Below are positions 44,674-56,825 of a DNA stretch of 64,000 bases, in pieces (within the stretch, counting starts at the first letter, position 1; each line of letters begins with the position of its first letter). Source of the stretch: Harmonia axyridis (taxonomy: Eukaryota > Arthropoda > Insecta > Coleoptera > Coccinellidae). The DNA lies in the NCBI RefSeq assembly GCF_914767665.1, contig NC_059503.1, forward strand, positions 57,368,352 to 57,432,351, written 5' to 3'. A program made the position numbers and the translations under genes. The notes under the pieces were generated by a model that was not told where the DNA came from, did not search any database, and worked only from the letters and a program-made list of their open reading frames with translations.

Positions 44674-45289
44674 GAGGCTACAAGGATAACTGGAGTGTGA
44701 TAGCTTTTATCAAAAATTGAGATATTCCGTAAAAATACAAAATGTTGACTTGAAAAATTACCATCAATATATCGAACATGTGTTATATGACATTTTTTGT
44801 TGAAAATCACATGTAGAATCTCATTTTGGACGTGTTAAAGTAGGCACCCTGTATATCGGATGCTAATTGAATTCTAATCTATATACCTATGTATTAGGTA
44901 TATTAAGATTTATTGATAGCTATTTCTCCTTTGAGCAATATGGCACCATTCATTCAATCATCATGAAACTCGAAGAAGTTATCAAGCATACTTCTGCATA
45001 GGATTAAAAGAAAAAAAAAGCTGAAATATAATTTCTATAAATTTCACTGGAAGATGTCTGATACCGGCGCATTCGCCATTTTAGCAAGGTCATCTTGTAT
45101 TGAAAAGACAATTGAAAGATTTTTTTGAATTTATTTTTCATCTGAGCTTTCAGCTTTAGCTGCTACTAGCAAATAGTAAATTGAATGAATTATAAAATTG
45201 TAGGCCTTTAGTAAAACAGTAGGTATCAATCTGAGTAAAATCTTAAGCATTTCTTTATGAAAAATAATCAGAAAAGGAAATGTACTTAC
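44674..45289. other. Unassigned, probable intron of the 38.6-kb gene
   Basis: This is AT-rich sequence with no recognisable gene. Confidence 0.35.
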
Positions 45290-45447
45290 CGAAATTACGT
45301 ATTAGAGAATAGAAGATACGACGAAACGAATAAAAAACTACTTGAATTTCTCATATATTGACTGAGTCCAACAGAAAATAGCATTTTACGATGTGTTGAT
45401 GGAAAAGATCGCTTTATTGTCGCATATCCGGTAAATGAAGGACAAAC
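45290..45447 (-). other. Probable non-coding 5' exon
   Basis: On the minus strand a textbook acceptor (TTCCTTCTTTTTCAG, AG at 45448-45449) and a strong donor (TTTCG|GTAAGTACA, GT at 45288-45289) bound 158 bp. All three frames contain stops, so it would be untranslated leader. It lies on the same strand as, and upstream of, the start-codon exon at 38627-38870 and could splice to it over a 6.4-kb intron that holds the palindrome and three transposon relics. Confidence 0.45.
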
Positions 45448-45449
45448 CT

Positions 45450-46189
45450 GAAAAAGAAGGAAACATTTATATTATTATTCAAGTGAAATATGAAATTTTA
45501 ATAGAAAATCATTAATGATATCAATATTAAAAAAAAATATGACCGTTACAATGCTACATTTAATGCTGTGCATAGAAATAACTATAATCATACAACAAAA
45601 GAATATAACACGGAGTTTTGTATCTCATAGAACAATGTAACAGCATAATTATAACAGCCTAATGGCTGAAATTAATGATTTAATGGAATATATCGATGAA
45701 AATTTGTTACCAATATAAGTATGTTCAGATGGGGTCTAAAGTGATTCAATAGGAATGTCGGCTCTTCCTAATATATGTAGTGTTATGGTGAATATGCACA
45801 AAAGGTGAAATTCCTGTAATACCCAAACCAATTTCGCCTTCTGATTTTTCGATTTCAATAACATTAAAGTTTTCCATAACATAATGTAGAGGGCTGATTT
45901 AAGGAGTAAACGACGATGGAGTATAGTACCAACACCATTGGGACAGATATTTTTTTGAAATTTGATCCTCTAACTTGGTCGTCTAAAATTAATTGATCGT
46001 ATTTTGCTGCCGAGAGAATGAAAGTGGTATTGAAAAAAGAACATTTCAATTTCTAGACAAGTTTTGAGCATATAACTGGAAGTATAAAGTACAATGTGAT
46101 TAAATAACTTAATGGATAATAAATTTTTACACAATATCACTATAAAAATATTATATTACGATGTTTGAGCTAAGAATTATTTATTTTAG
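45450..46189. other. Unassigned AT-rich sequence
   Basis: Nothing is recognised. Confidence 0.4.
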
Positions 46190-46699
46190 AGGTTGTCCCA
46201 AATTCTATGCGCACTGAGAACATCTGAAAAACTTTAAGACTAAAATATAATAGAAAAACGTCTTCTCTTCTTACGAATTAAAAATCAATAATTAGAAATC
46301 AGATAGTAAATATCTTGCTCCGTCCTCGAATTGAAGGGAGTTTCTGAAAAATATTTATCTTGATTTCTGTTCTAGATATTCCAAAAATTTTAAAATGTCT
46401 TTTTATGGTTTACTCATTATAGATCCTACTAATTAATAACCGAAATTTAGAGGAGAATTGATAATGGAAAAAAGTGCTGAAAAAACATTTGATAATTTTT
46501 CGAATTTCTCAAAAAAAACTAAGATAAAGCGAAACATTTCAAAAAATCATTCTTCAAAAACGCCATGTAACACGAGAACGAAGATGTTTACGATCTGATT
46601 TCTGATATTTCAATATTTCGAAAAAAGGGGTCTGGTTCCCTGAAGATTTTTTTCTAGGTCTTATAGATTTTGACATGAGTATCGAATTTGGGACACCCT
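46190..46699. mobile_element. MITE-like element with GTCCCAAATTC ends
   Basis: GGTTGTCCCAAATTCTATGCG at the left is mirrored by CATAGTATCGAATTTGGGACACC-type sequence at the right (46676-46699). It is about 510 bp, AT-rich and non-coding. The inverted ends are only about 20 bp, so the boundaries are approximate. Confidence 0.5.
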
Positions 46700-48110
46700 G
46701 TACATTTATGTTTAACTATTTATATAGCACTGGATGTGGTTTTCCAAAAAATTTTTTCATTTCATTTCCTTGTTTCAGAGACATTCATGGAGTTATTCCA
46801 TTTTCTATATTGAGAGTAAAGTTTCATGCTACTATCTTGGTTCGATATTTCATAAGTGAGTTACACAGTGGCCTCACAAATATCATCTACTTAATTGACG
46901 TTGATTATATCGTCGATTAGTTTATAACCAGTAGGAAATACTAGTAATAGGTGAATATTATCAGAGCTTTCCCAGAAAGTAATCATCAAACGCTATAAAA
47001 GATAACTAATTTATCTCTTGGGATAAAAGAACCTAAAAGGTCGAATTTCTCAGCTGATACATTTCGGTTTATCAGATATAATGACTATTGAGTTGCTATT
47101 AGATTGTTATGTAGCTAATAATTATGCAAATTGTCCTATTCAATTTTATGGCTAATCAAAAATTTTCGCAATCGTAATTATTCTGAAACTGCTAGGTTTT
47201 CGGTTAAGAATTTGCATATATTGTTCAAATCGCATTGGTGACCTTGAGTATTTTCCACGAAGTGAATATAATCTTACCGTTTGTTTTCGATATCATACCT
47301 TGGTTCGAAAATCAATTACAATATCATCCTAACATCAGATGATTCTGAAAGTCCTTGTCAAATTGAAATATTCTGTGAACAGAATCGAAAAATATCAAAC
47401 GTTTCCTTCATTCCTTCAATTTCTCCTTTGTTCCTCCAACATAATTGAAAACAACTGATTGGGTTATGAAAGCCAAGAGTTTAAAATTGGACTGTCGAAA
47501 CATTCCAGATGGTTATATTCAAATTTATCACAAAAAAAAACTATAATTTCAATGAATATCTGTTGGGAGTCGAAATATTGACCTTGAGGTATCACCTGTG
47601 GAATGTTAATTTGAACAAAACCAAGGATATTAATGTTTTCATATTCATATTAGTTATTATAATAGTAGAATCGTGAAATATTTCAACAACTTCGCGGAAA
47701 ATGTTTTTCGCTGTACAAAGACATTTAAAAAAAATACTGTTCGATTCATGAAAAAAAAAATTTCCCAGAAATTCTTAGGAACTTGAGTTCATTCAGAAAA
47801 TTAAATTCAATTTGGCAACTGAGAAAAATCTCGAACGTTGCAGTTTTTCCGCCATTTTGAACTTTTTCAGAGTTCATCACTTTTTCTGAATTGAGCACTC
47901 AACTACTCTGATATGACCAAAGGTTATACATAACTAACCACACTAAATAGAATATTGCTCAGAAATTACGTTGCATACCCTGTATCTCGCTTATGCTTCA
48001 AAAACGAGGTATATATCATAAGGCCAAAAAAATTATAATGACAAACCTTGTATATTCGGGATATAAGTAGATACTCATTTTTTTCCAGGGGAATTTCATA
48101 TAAAGTGATC
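46700..48110. other. Unassigned AT-rich sequence
   Basis: It contains several fold-back-style phrases (for example CCCTGTATCTCGC near 47978) but no gene. Confidence 0.4.
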
Positions 48111-48177
48111 GGTCAACAGAGATAAAATGCCAATCGTTTTTCCTGTCATAAAAAAAAGATTTTATTATGACTGCACC
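48111..48177 (+). repeat. 67-bp direct repeat, left copy
   Basis: GGTCAACAGAGATAAAATGC … GACTGCACC is repeated at 48731-48798, directly on the other side of the MITE. Confidence 0.7.
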
Positions 48178-48179
48178 TC

Positions 48180-48730
48180 AGAGTAATGAACATAGCTAGA
48201 GGGAGCATATGTCATTTTCAGTAAGCAAATTTTGTCCCCAACATGAACTATCAAATTTGATATGAAGCGCGCAGAAATGAGAACATATCAGTGATAAGAT
48301 ATTTCACTCAATTCGCGAGTTCTTCTTATGTCCCATAGTGAATAAACGATTCAAATCAACTCAAAATATATTGAAATAAATACCTACATATATCAGAAAT
48401 TCAGAAAACAAACTTCAAGTGCGCCAAACGACGTGGATCAACTGATGACACTAGGAGAGCAATAGTTGCCAAACCTTGGATTTCAGCAGGTAGATACAGA
48501 AAATAATACATAATATTCTGCTTATTATAAATTCGACAATTAGAAGAAATATCAGATTCCAAATATTCAAATTTCCATATTTAATCGCGAATCACTCCAA
48601 TAAATATATTTCATTCGATATAGTAAAATTGTGGATTTGAAAATATATCACAATCCGACAACGTAATCCAACCATGTTGGGGACATGTAAAAATTGCGTA
48701 TACTCCCTCTACCTTTATTTATTACTCTAT
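48180..48730. mobile_element. MITE-like repeat, family B, copy 2
   Basis: It is a homologue of 8899-9482 over its full length, with the same inverted ends (AGAGTAATGAACATAGCTAG and the mirror ending ATTACTCTAT). The interior shares AAGCGCGC(A/G)GAAATGA and GATGACACTAGGAGAGCAA. It is non-coding and flanked by a 67-bp direct repeat. Confidence 0.75.
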
Positions 48731-48798
48731 GGTCAACACTGATCAAATGTCAATCATTCTTCCCGTCATAGAATAAACATTTTTATTACGTCTGCACC
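48731..48798 (+). repeat. 67-bp direct repeat, right copy
   Basis: GGTCAACACTGATCAAATGT … CGTCTGCACC, about 75% identical to 48111-48177. Confidence 0.7.
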
Positions 48799-49309
48799 AA
48801 AACACCGCTTAAAATTTTACATCAAATATCCGAACTTGAAAAGCCATCTCCAGTTTCCCGTGTTTTGTTGACATTTTAAAATTGTTCCAAATTTCGTCCT
48901 CGATTCTCGTAAATAGAACATTTAAATTATGGCGTGATACCCGTCTTATAATCAGCAAATATATATTCTACGAAAATTAACATGAGTAAGCACAAGCACA
49001 TTGTTATTTGTGCTAATTTGCATATAATTCCGAGGTACTAGATATACACAAGCGATCGACAGCGGATTACCAAAATGGTTTCGAGACGAAGATCAAAATA
49101 TGAAGAAGAAGGATTGATTCGTTTATAATTGGAGTTTCGACGACATTTCATTCAAACACTTTACAGAGTCATTCAACGAATATTCTAGTCTTGATTTTCT
49201 TATCTTTCATAGAAACGGGAACAAAAACTTGTAACATATATCCTTTCTTCATTTTTTCTATCTATAGGCAAAATTAGGGGGACGGAAAAAATCTCAAAAA
49301 AGTTTGTAT
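48799..49309. other. Unassigned sequence
   Basis: Nothing is recognised. Confidence 0.4.
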
Positions 49310-49311
49310 TA

Positions 49312-50095
49312 AGTGTACAACTTGGCTTTTTGCCACCGCCGTTTTGCAATAGATGGCTGTAGCGGTAAGTGGTAGTCGAAATAAATAGATCATAGATGTC
49401 ATACCATAAGCTTAGGTAGTTGGAAACGCCATCGAAATATTAGTCGATTTGTATCTGCATCATAAGGTTATTCTCGATTAAACATGTCAGCTTACGAGCC
49501 AAATTCTCGCCATTTGTGGGAGGTTTTACTTTACTGCTTTAATATGAAAAAATCTCCGGCTGAGGCTCATCGAATGCTCTCAAATAAGGCCGCTATTAGT
49601 GAAAGAACTTACCGAGAGAGGTTTCAACCCTTCAGGAACGGTGATTTTGGTGGAAGAGAGAAGGTTTTCGAAGATGCAGAATTGAAGGTATTACTTGATC
49701 ATGACTGGTGTCAAACGCAACAAGAATTGGCCAAATCATTGAGAGTGACGCAACAAGCCATTTCAAAATGTCTGTAAGTCATGGGAATGATTCAGAAACA
49801 AGGAAATTGAGTGCCATACGAGTTTGAAGCCGAGAGATATTGTACGGCGGTTGTTTACTTGTGAACAGCTGCTTGCAAGGCAAAGACGGAAATGGATTTC
49901 TGAATCGCATTGTGACTGGAGAAATGAGAAGACCTACGCCACCTATCGTATTCGCCATTTCTCCAGACGTTTCTCCCTCGGACTATCTCACTCGTTTCGA
50001 TCAATGGCACACGGCCTGGCTGACTATCACTTCAGAACCCAGGATTGAAGAAAAAGTAAATCCAGAGATTTGGCAATGGATTCAAACATGATCCC
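49312..50095 (+). mobile_element. Decayed mariner, subfamily B, copy 5 (internally deleted)
   Basis: It starts after TA with AGTGTACAACTTGGC. The 5' half has the best N-terminus of this subfamily in the window: MSAYEPNSRHLWEVLLYCF at 49484, then KKSPAEAHRML, FQPFRNGDFGG, CQTQQELAKSLRVTQQAISK. Beyond WISESHC a deletion removes the first two catalytic blocks. The sequence resumes at ISPDVSPSDYLTRFDQW and ends near 50095 without the 3' terminal repeat. Confidence 0.8.
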
Positions 50096-50100
50096 GAAAT

Positions 50101-50329
50101 AAGCCTAATTTCTTCCATATCGGTGAGTAAAAATTTTTCAACAGGATAATAAATTATCCGACAATTATGACCGAAAAAAAAAACAAAGATTTCAAAGTGG
50201 TTCTGCCTACTTTACTGGGTGTCCTAGCCTCCTGCAAAAATTCATGTAGATGGCGTAACCAGAACCGTACAAATTCAAGAAGAATATCGAAAAAAAAATA
50301 CCCAATATTTCCATTTTGCTATGAAATTA
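50101..50329. other. Unassigned sequence
   Basis: Nothing is recognised. Confidence 0.4.
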
Positions 50330-50425
50330 GTTATTTATAATACAAGTGCAGAAGGGATTGATATTCTTCCACGAGTTCAAAATTCAAAAACGAGCCACGA
50401 AGTGGCGAGTTTTGGAATGAACGAG
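50330..50425 (+). repeat. Dispersed repeat, copy 2 (partner at 32676-32755)
   Basis: TTATTTATAATACAAGTGCA, GATATTCTTCCACGAGTT and CGAGCCACGAAGTGGCGAGT are inverse to 32676-32755. The phrase GCCACGAAGTGGC is itself a perfect inverted repeat. Confidence 0.7.
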
Positions 50426-50629
50426 TGGTAGAATGAGCCTTCTGTACGAGTATTATACATTATTTTCTCTAATTCATTGCATTTTCATTGAAATTAATGA
50501 AATATTTCCATAAATATATTTTAGTGATTTTTGCATTGAAAAATGTTAGTTGGCAGAACTGATTTCTTTAAGGCAAATTGATGAATTGACAGATAAAGCC
50601 GTGGCGGAAAGTTCGGAGTACCAACATAG

Positions 50630-50755
50630 AATAATAAAATATAACCATGAAAACTGTGCGTTTCTGATATATTCTCGCACGATTTTGTTCTACAAGATGT
50701 GGAAGAATGAACGGAATAACCACAGAATTAGAAAAAAGAATTTCAAGTATTGTAC
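50630..50755 (+). repeat. Dispersed repeat (ACGATTTTGTTCTRCAAGAT family), copy 3
   Basis: ATATAACCATGAAAACTGTG, then GCACGATTTTGTTCTACAAG and GAATGAACGGAATAACCACA; it matches 31100-31215. Confidence 0.7.
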
Positions 50756-53700
50756 ACAATTATTAAACATCTTGAATAGATCAAGGTGAACAAACAAGTG
50801 TTAAACTAATTGAAGAAGGGCCTCGTCTATTGACACATCAATGCTTGATCTCCTCCTTATAAAACTTCAATAAATCAGTTAAAAAAACTGGTTACGTCGA
50901 AGAACTGGAGCAGAAGACGCAGATCCAAAAAATTTCCCTATTCAGCAACTCAGGTGTTTTTAACATTTGAGGTCACGTCTAAAATTGACCTGCAGACGTC
51001 GGAATTCCTCATACGTCCTTCGCTTATCTCTCGTACACAGGTATTTGATATTCATCGCACGGAACATAGATGCGCAATGATAAAAACTCGAACAAGAAAG
51101 CGAGCACGATAGGCGAATTTGAAACTGGCATCAAATGAACATCGGGTCATATTGGATGGCGCTATTCCTGGTACGATTATCTTATCATTTTCTTCATAAT
51201 TTGGTTCATCAACCTATCGGTAATGACCCTAGCAACTTCTATTCGACACCGTGATGCGTCAAGATTGAAGTTTGAAAATTCACAATATGTTGAATATTTC
51301 ACTTTAATTTTCATTGATTGCTTTTGCACTTCGATACGATAACAAAATGAAAAATTAGTCTTACGACAAAGTTCTTGAACGCAACCTCTAATGGTTCGAT
51401 GATCTGTGTTGGTCCATCAATTTTTGCCTTGAGATGAAATGGGTAAAAACTTGAAAAACACTTTTGATGACAAATATGTATACTTCCTTCAACTTTGAAA
51501 TATGTGAACTGATGATAGTAGATAAAAAATGATGTAGAAGTACAAATAAAAGTCTGGTCAAAATAAATGACGAAGAATTGGTGATACAAAGTTGTACAAA
51601 TAGTTACAAAATACTGAAGTCACAAGAACAAGTAGTCCATATGATTGAGGTTATTTTTTCAGCTTAAGAACTTATAAGAAAGAAATGTTGTTGAAGTGAA
51701 TTATTTATTCCTATAATCTAGTCCATTTCACTCAAGATTTTCAAATCAAAACCTATATTTATTAATTAATTATATTGCGGTTTTTCCTTATTTAAAGTTC
51801 TTCCTCGATATCTCTTGAAGTATTCATTTTAGGTATAGGGTTTGCTTAAGTAACCCCCACACTTTTTATAAGTAGAATCGACTGAATTAATAAAAAATAA
51901 AGGTTCTAATTTGAAAATCTTGAATTTTGATGAATTTTAGCTGTCCTTATGAACACCATGTAAATTTTTGGTCCAAACTGCAAACAGTCTCATAAAATTA
52001 TGTATTTGCAGAATCGAAAATGAAAACGGTTTTTTCGAAAAAAAAATTCTGCAGGAATATTAAAAAACAATGTGAGTCCCAGTCGCCACCATTTTCTTCA
52101 TAAGAATCCCATCAACTCATGAATTGTTGAGTTTTTACCCAAGGTATGTCGTATTACTGAAATTGTCATCGTAAAAACTATCTAATAATGCAATCATAGT
52201 GCATGCAAGTGTGCCATTTGAAATAAGGAAGTGCATAGTAGTATTTTTCCGGTATAACCGGAAGTTATAAAGATTTGTAAATATTTCAGGAAGAAAGATC
52301 ATTGTCTCAAAACCCAACATGCTAATTGTCAACACCAAATTATGATTAGTTTCCATAAACGTCTAATAGGCTATCGCGGTGAATCAACCTGTATATTGAA
52401 GGTTTTCATTCAAAAAATTTTGAAAAAAATCAAGAAGTATTTCATCCATAAAATAATCAGATACCACTCATTCAAAATTGAATAATTACATTCAAACATT
52501 TTCTTTTGTAGCATGCATGAATAAATTTTTTTCCAATTCTAACGATTTTCCAACATACTCAAGGGAATGGAAATAATAAATATTCATATAATTCTCAGAG
52601 TTTGCTTCATGGATATTCATTGCAGTTTATATTGGATTATCTTATCACATTTTTTCTAATTTGTTACGTTATATCTATAGTGACCTCTAGCACCTTCAAC
52701 TTGACACCATACGACAAGATAGACATGTGGTGTTAAAAATTATGCTTCGCCTTTGAGGTTATATTTAACATTGTTTCAATTTTAATATTATAGTATTTAT
52801 AGAAGGTGTCTTGAAATAAAATTTGGATATAGAAAGATCGATTGGAAGAAGGTAAGACCACTATCAATTAAATATTTATGAAATGATGAAATACACAATT
52901 CGTAAATTAATTCATTGATAATATCATCCAACTTCCCATTTGATTCTAATCGAATTAAATATTAAATTTCTTTACATGGCTCTGCGGATGTACTTCACGA
53001 TAGCAGCTCTTTCCTGAGGAATGTCCACGCAATCCTGATTCAAGCCCTATTGACTTCTTTTGATGTTTTTAAAATTCGATGTTTATCTTTTCTAGTTCGT
53101 TTGATGAAAATATCCATCAAGAAATGAATGAGAAAAAAATATATACATACTTTAAAAATAAATGAATATTTGGATCACGTATACATTCAAAAATTTCAAA
53201 TTGAAAACTGTATTATAGTCCAATATGCTTTCAATTTTGTTCTCTTTCGTGTCATTTCGATTTAATAATTTCTTCCCTTTTTGTTGTTATAATTCATAGG
53301 ACCATCGTAAAATATCAAGTTTTTATTTCCAACAAGTGTTTGTATAATATGGTACTCGATTTATTGTGTCTGTAAAATCATTCAAATTGTATTATAAGTA
53401 ATACTTTGCTAAATAAGAAACAATTTTGAATTTTTTTTTTTTTTGTTATTTTGTTCATGATATTTTCCTGTTTCTTAATACCTTGAATTATATACATAAA
53501 ACAAGTGGAAGAATGTCAAAGAAATGACAAAATCAAAACAACAAATTTGCACAAAAAAAAATGAAATTGGGAATTCATTAGATAAACAAGTTCTCAATTC
53601 AAAATATATTAATTTATACGTGTTTTCAAAAGTATATTTGGACCAATGTGATATCCAAAATATTTAAATTTATTTATTTCAAATTCCAAAACTTGAAATG

Positions 53701-53952
53701 TTGGGATAATTTTTTATAAAATATTTAAAATTCAGTAAGCTAATTAACAACTGAATGTTAAAGTAAATTCGAAAGTTTAGCGAAGAGTTTACCTGCAACT
53801 AATTTTTTAAATGCAATTTCATATTTTTATGGTCTTCGTTTACTTGAAAAAAATTTTTTTTTTATACAGAATGTTCCTAATTTGCAGGTAAGAAAGAAAA
53901 TGAGAGATTCCTCAGATGATTCTGTCGAGAGAACAATTCCCCTATACATTGG
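50756..53952. other. Unassigned AT-rich sequence (3.2 kb)
   Basis: This is the longest featureless stretch. A few short frames on both strands show no motif. A more balanced segment at 50960-51200 is also unrecognised. Confidence 0.4.
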
Positions 53953-54040
53953 TACACAAACGCTTCATTTTCGAGAAACAGAGTGATGAATTTTCATTTT
54001 TCTCTTCTGATAGCATCTTCATTTCGAAAGATAGTCAACT
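53953..54040 (+). repeat. Dispersed repeat (GCAAACGCTTTATTTTCGAA), copy 3
   Basis: ACAAACGCTTCATTTTCGAG, AAACAGAGTG, then ATTTTCATTTTTCTC; it matches 27350-27460 in the same orientation. Confidence 0.5.
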
Positions 54041-55189
54041 GAAAGTTAGCATAGATACTGATAATTAGAGTTCACATCACGTGATGAGTCCATTTCAAAT
54101 GAACATCTACTGAGTGAGGAAAAAGAATATTGGACATGCCCTCAGGAGAAGTGATTTCTTTCTATTAGCTTATTGTCTGAAAATCATTTTTTTATCGACT
54201 AACGAAATTGTTGAAAATTAATCTAAATCTGAATGAATGATATTTTTATCTGTTACTATTCCATTTTAGTACTTAAATCTTCAAACACAATCTCAGTGAA
54301 AGTATCTATTTAAAAATAACAAGCTCACGTGTCTGATAAAAAACATCGATGAAACTAAAAATTACATACTCTAAGCCAAACTGGTACTGATTTATCATCT
54401 TAATCTCTCCTATCCTCAAGCTTATAATTAACCCAAATTTACGTATTTCCAATATCCACACATCTTTAGACATATTCCTCATACGAAGAACATCAGGAAG
54501 ACATTTCTCTTATAAAAAATTATTGGCTACAGTCATTCCAAGCATTGTAAATAACTCAAAAAAAAAAAAACCACAAACACAACTCCATCTTTGAAGATAA
54601 CCATCTCCGAAAATTAGACCTTGCCGGCTTACAAACAGCCCAGTCTTCATGCTCAATCATTTATCAAACTCTTCAATTTAATTCAGAGGTGATGGGGAAA
54701 ATTGCAAGGTCCTCTATTTTATATTGAATACATGATGCTTGTGATTTGGAACCGATATTAATTTTTTATACGACGATTTTTTGTTTCTAATTATGTACAT
54801 GCTCGAGCCTGTCGCTATAATTTAGATGGTAGATAAATTATTATTAATTCGAATAGGGGAGGGACGGTCAGTTGATCTGTCGAAAACGTTTTTAGAAAAG
54901 ATGAGATACCGACACCTGTCATCTATGTGAAACTTGATAGGCGAAATGAAGGATTATATTCTGGGAAAATTTAATTATGATTTTGAAGTTTGAAGGTGAT
55001 CCTAGACAAGTCTTGAGGTGGTAGGACATGAATAACTTGAATGTCGGTGTTTGGATCATCGGATATTAACACCGTAATTTTTTTGATTATTAAGTTGAAG
55101 GATACGGATTTGATTTGAAAAAAATAATTTAATTAATTATTGTATAAAGAGTGAGTCTTCAACTTGGACATATATTTTAACAATAGATT
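54041..55189. other. Unassigned AT-rich sequence
   Basis: Nothing is recognised. Confidence 0.4.
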
Positions 55190-55770
55190 CCTGAGGTCAT
55201 AGAAAAACTTTTTTCCCAAACCATTTTTTCCGATTCGGCTCGGTTGAAAATATACCGTGTTGCATTTTCCCTATATTTGAACCAATAAAATGATGTTATA
55301 AATTGTCTTACCAATATAAACTGCTCTCTTGCTTCCACACCTCACCGCACTGTATAAGGATGTAAGGGAACAGGGTTTAAGGATTGAAATGGAACAAAAT
55401 GGGACTTATACAATGCAAACTGACCTTCTAGTGAACTGTAATCCTAATATATTTAAATGTCCGTGAAATAAACCGAAACCGTTATATTTAACACCGAAAA
55501 CTTTATATTACCAAACCTTAACTTTTCTTTCCGACAACCGATACATCTCATTTTTATCTGACAATACATACGTCTCGATTTCCCAGAATGCGCGACGTTG
55601 CCAAAACTAAACATCATAATTACTTAAAAAGGGCTAAAACATACAGGCTGTTGAAAAATCCATAAAAAATTATTTTTCATTTATATCTCACAAATAAAAT
55701 ACTTTGTGGAATTAAGTTTTCAATTGATATGATGCATCTTCTCCCAACACAAAATTCCATCTTTTAGTTT
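55190..55770. repeat. Dispersed repeat, copy 2, split by an insertion
   Basis: 55190-55255 and 55641-55770 together match 1-215. The repeat resumes at ATACAGGCTG after a 385-bp insertion (next entry). Confidence 0.6.
55256..55640. mobile_element. 385-bp unclassified insertion
   Basis: ATAC occurs at both junctions (55252-55255 and 55641-55644), which would be a 4-bp target duplication. The insert starts CGTGTTGCATTTTCCC and ends AAAAAGGGCTAAAAC. It has no terminal inverted repeats, poly(A) or frame that I recognise. Confidence 0.5.
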
Positions 55771-55888
55771 CTTCATTCCATAAAAAATGCCAGGATTTCA
55801 AAGAACCCAACTCTTCAAAATAATTTGAACATTCATTGTAGAATATTCGACTACTTTCGAAAATAAAAGTATTCTTCATATTTTCTAG
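55771..55888. other. Short unassigned stretch
   Basis: Nothing is recognised. Confidence 0.4.
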
Positions 55889-55890
55889 TA

Positions 55891-56825
55891 ACGGGTGTTT
55901 TTTTTCGAGGTATATAACTTTAAGTTGGCATTACTGTTCAAGATGGTAACCGATTTAACACCTGTCAAGTGATTTGTTCTCAGTTTGGTTTGGCAATTCA
56001 TCATGAATAGACTCACGCCTAAACAACGCTTGCAAATGGTGTAATTTTATTTCGAAAATAATGGTTCTGTGCGGAATACGCATCGCGCAGTACGTCCATT
56101 TTATTTTGTTTAGCGATGAAGCGAACTTCTGGTTGAATGGCTACGTCAACAAACAAAACTGCCGCATTTGGAGTGAAGCTAATCCCCAAGTGTATGTCGA
56201 AACACCGTTACATCCAGAAAAACTGACTGTTCGGTGCGCTTTATGGGCTGGTGGAATCATTGGTCCGTACTTCTTCAAAAACGATGATGGCCAGAACGTT
56301 ACAGTCAATGGTGATCGGTATAGAGCCATGACTACTAACTTTTTCATTCCTGAATTGAACAACCATGATGGCCAGGAGCTGTGGTTCCAACAAGACGGCG
56401 CAACATGTCACACAGCTCGTGCCACAATCGATTTATTGAAAGAGACGTTTGGTGACTAATTTCACGTTTTGGACCTGTGAATTGGCCTCCAAGATCTTGT
56501 GATTTAACACCGCTAGATTACTTTCTGTGGGGCTATGTAAAGTCATTGGTCTATGCGGATAAGCCACAAACCCTTGACCATTTGGAAGACAACATTCGCC
56601 GTGTTATTGCCGATATACGGCCACAAATGTTGGAAAAAGCCATCGAAAATTGGACGTCCAGATTGGACTACATCCGAGCCAGCCGTGGCGGTCATATGGC
56701 AGAAATCATATTTAAAATGTAATGCCACAAGATTATATTGCGGATAAATAACATTCTTGTCAATCGAAGAATCCATCGTGGTTTTATTGCAATTTGAAGT
56801 TTTATAGCTCTAAAAAAACACCCTT
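55891..56825 (+). mobile_element. DD41D transposon, internally deleted copy
   Basis: Complete ends (ACGGGTGTTTTTTTTCGAGG at the left; mirror of AAGGGTGTTTTTTTAGAGC at the right) with TA on both sides (55889-55890, 56826-56827). It has the same internal deletion junction as 25389-26309: CGTCCATTTTATTTTGTTTAG at about 56092-56112. The transposase frame covers the catalytic half but is split by a 4-bp deletion at about 56454 (GGTGACTAATTT where relatives have GGTGACCGCCTAATTT). Confidence 0.9.
56100..56722 (+). pseudogene. DD41D transposase, catalytic half, frameshifted
   Basis: The first part (to 56459) contains FSDEANFWLNGY and WFQQDGATCHTA, so the first two acidic residues are kept. The second part (56477-56722) contains NWPPRSCDLTPLDYFLWGY with the third, and the normal C-terminus RASRGGHMAEIIFKM. 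The two are out of frame with each other. It cannot make functional enzyme but retains cis-acting ends. Confidence 0.85.

Noticed and set aside
42592..44700. Pair of 137-147 codon frames as a duplicated gene
   Set aside because: Differences between arms are mostly residue-changing, there is no motif, and the rest of each arm is non-coding, so I do not call a gene.
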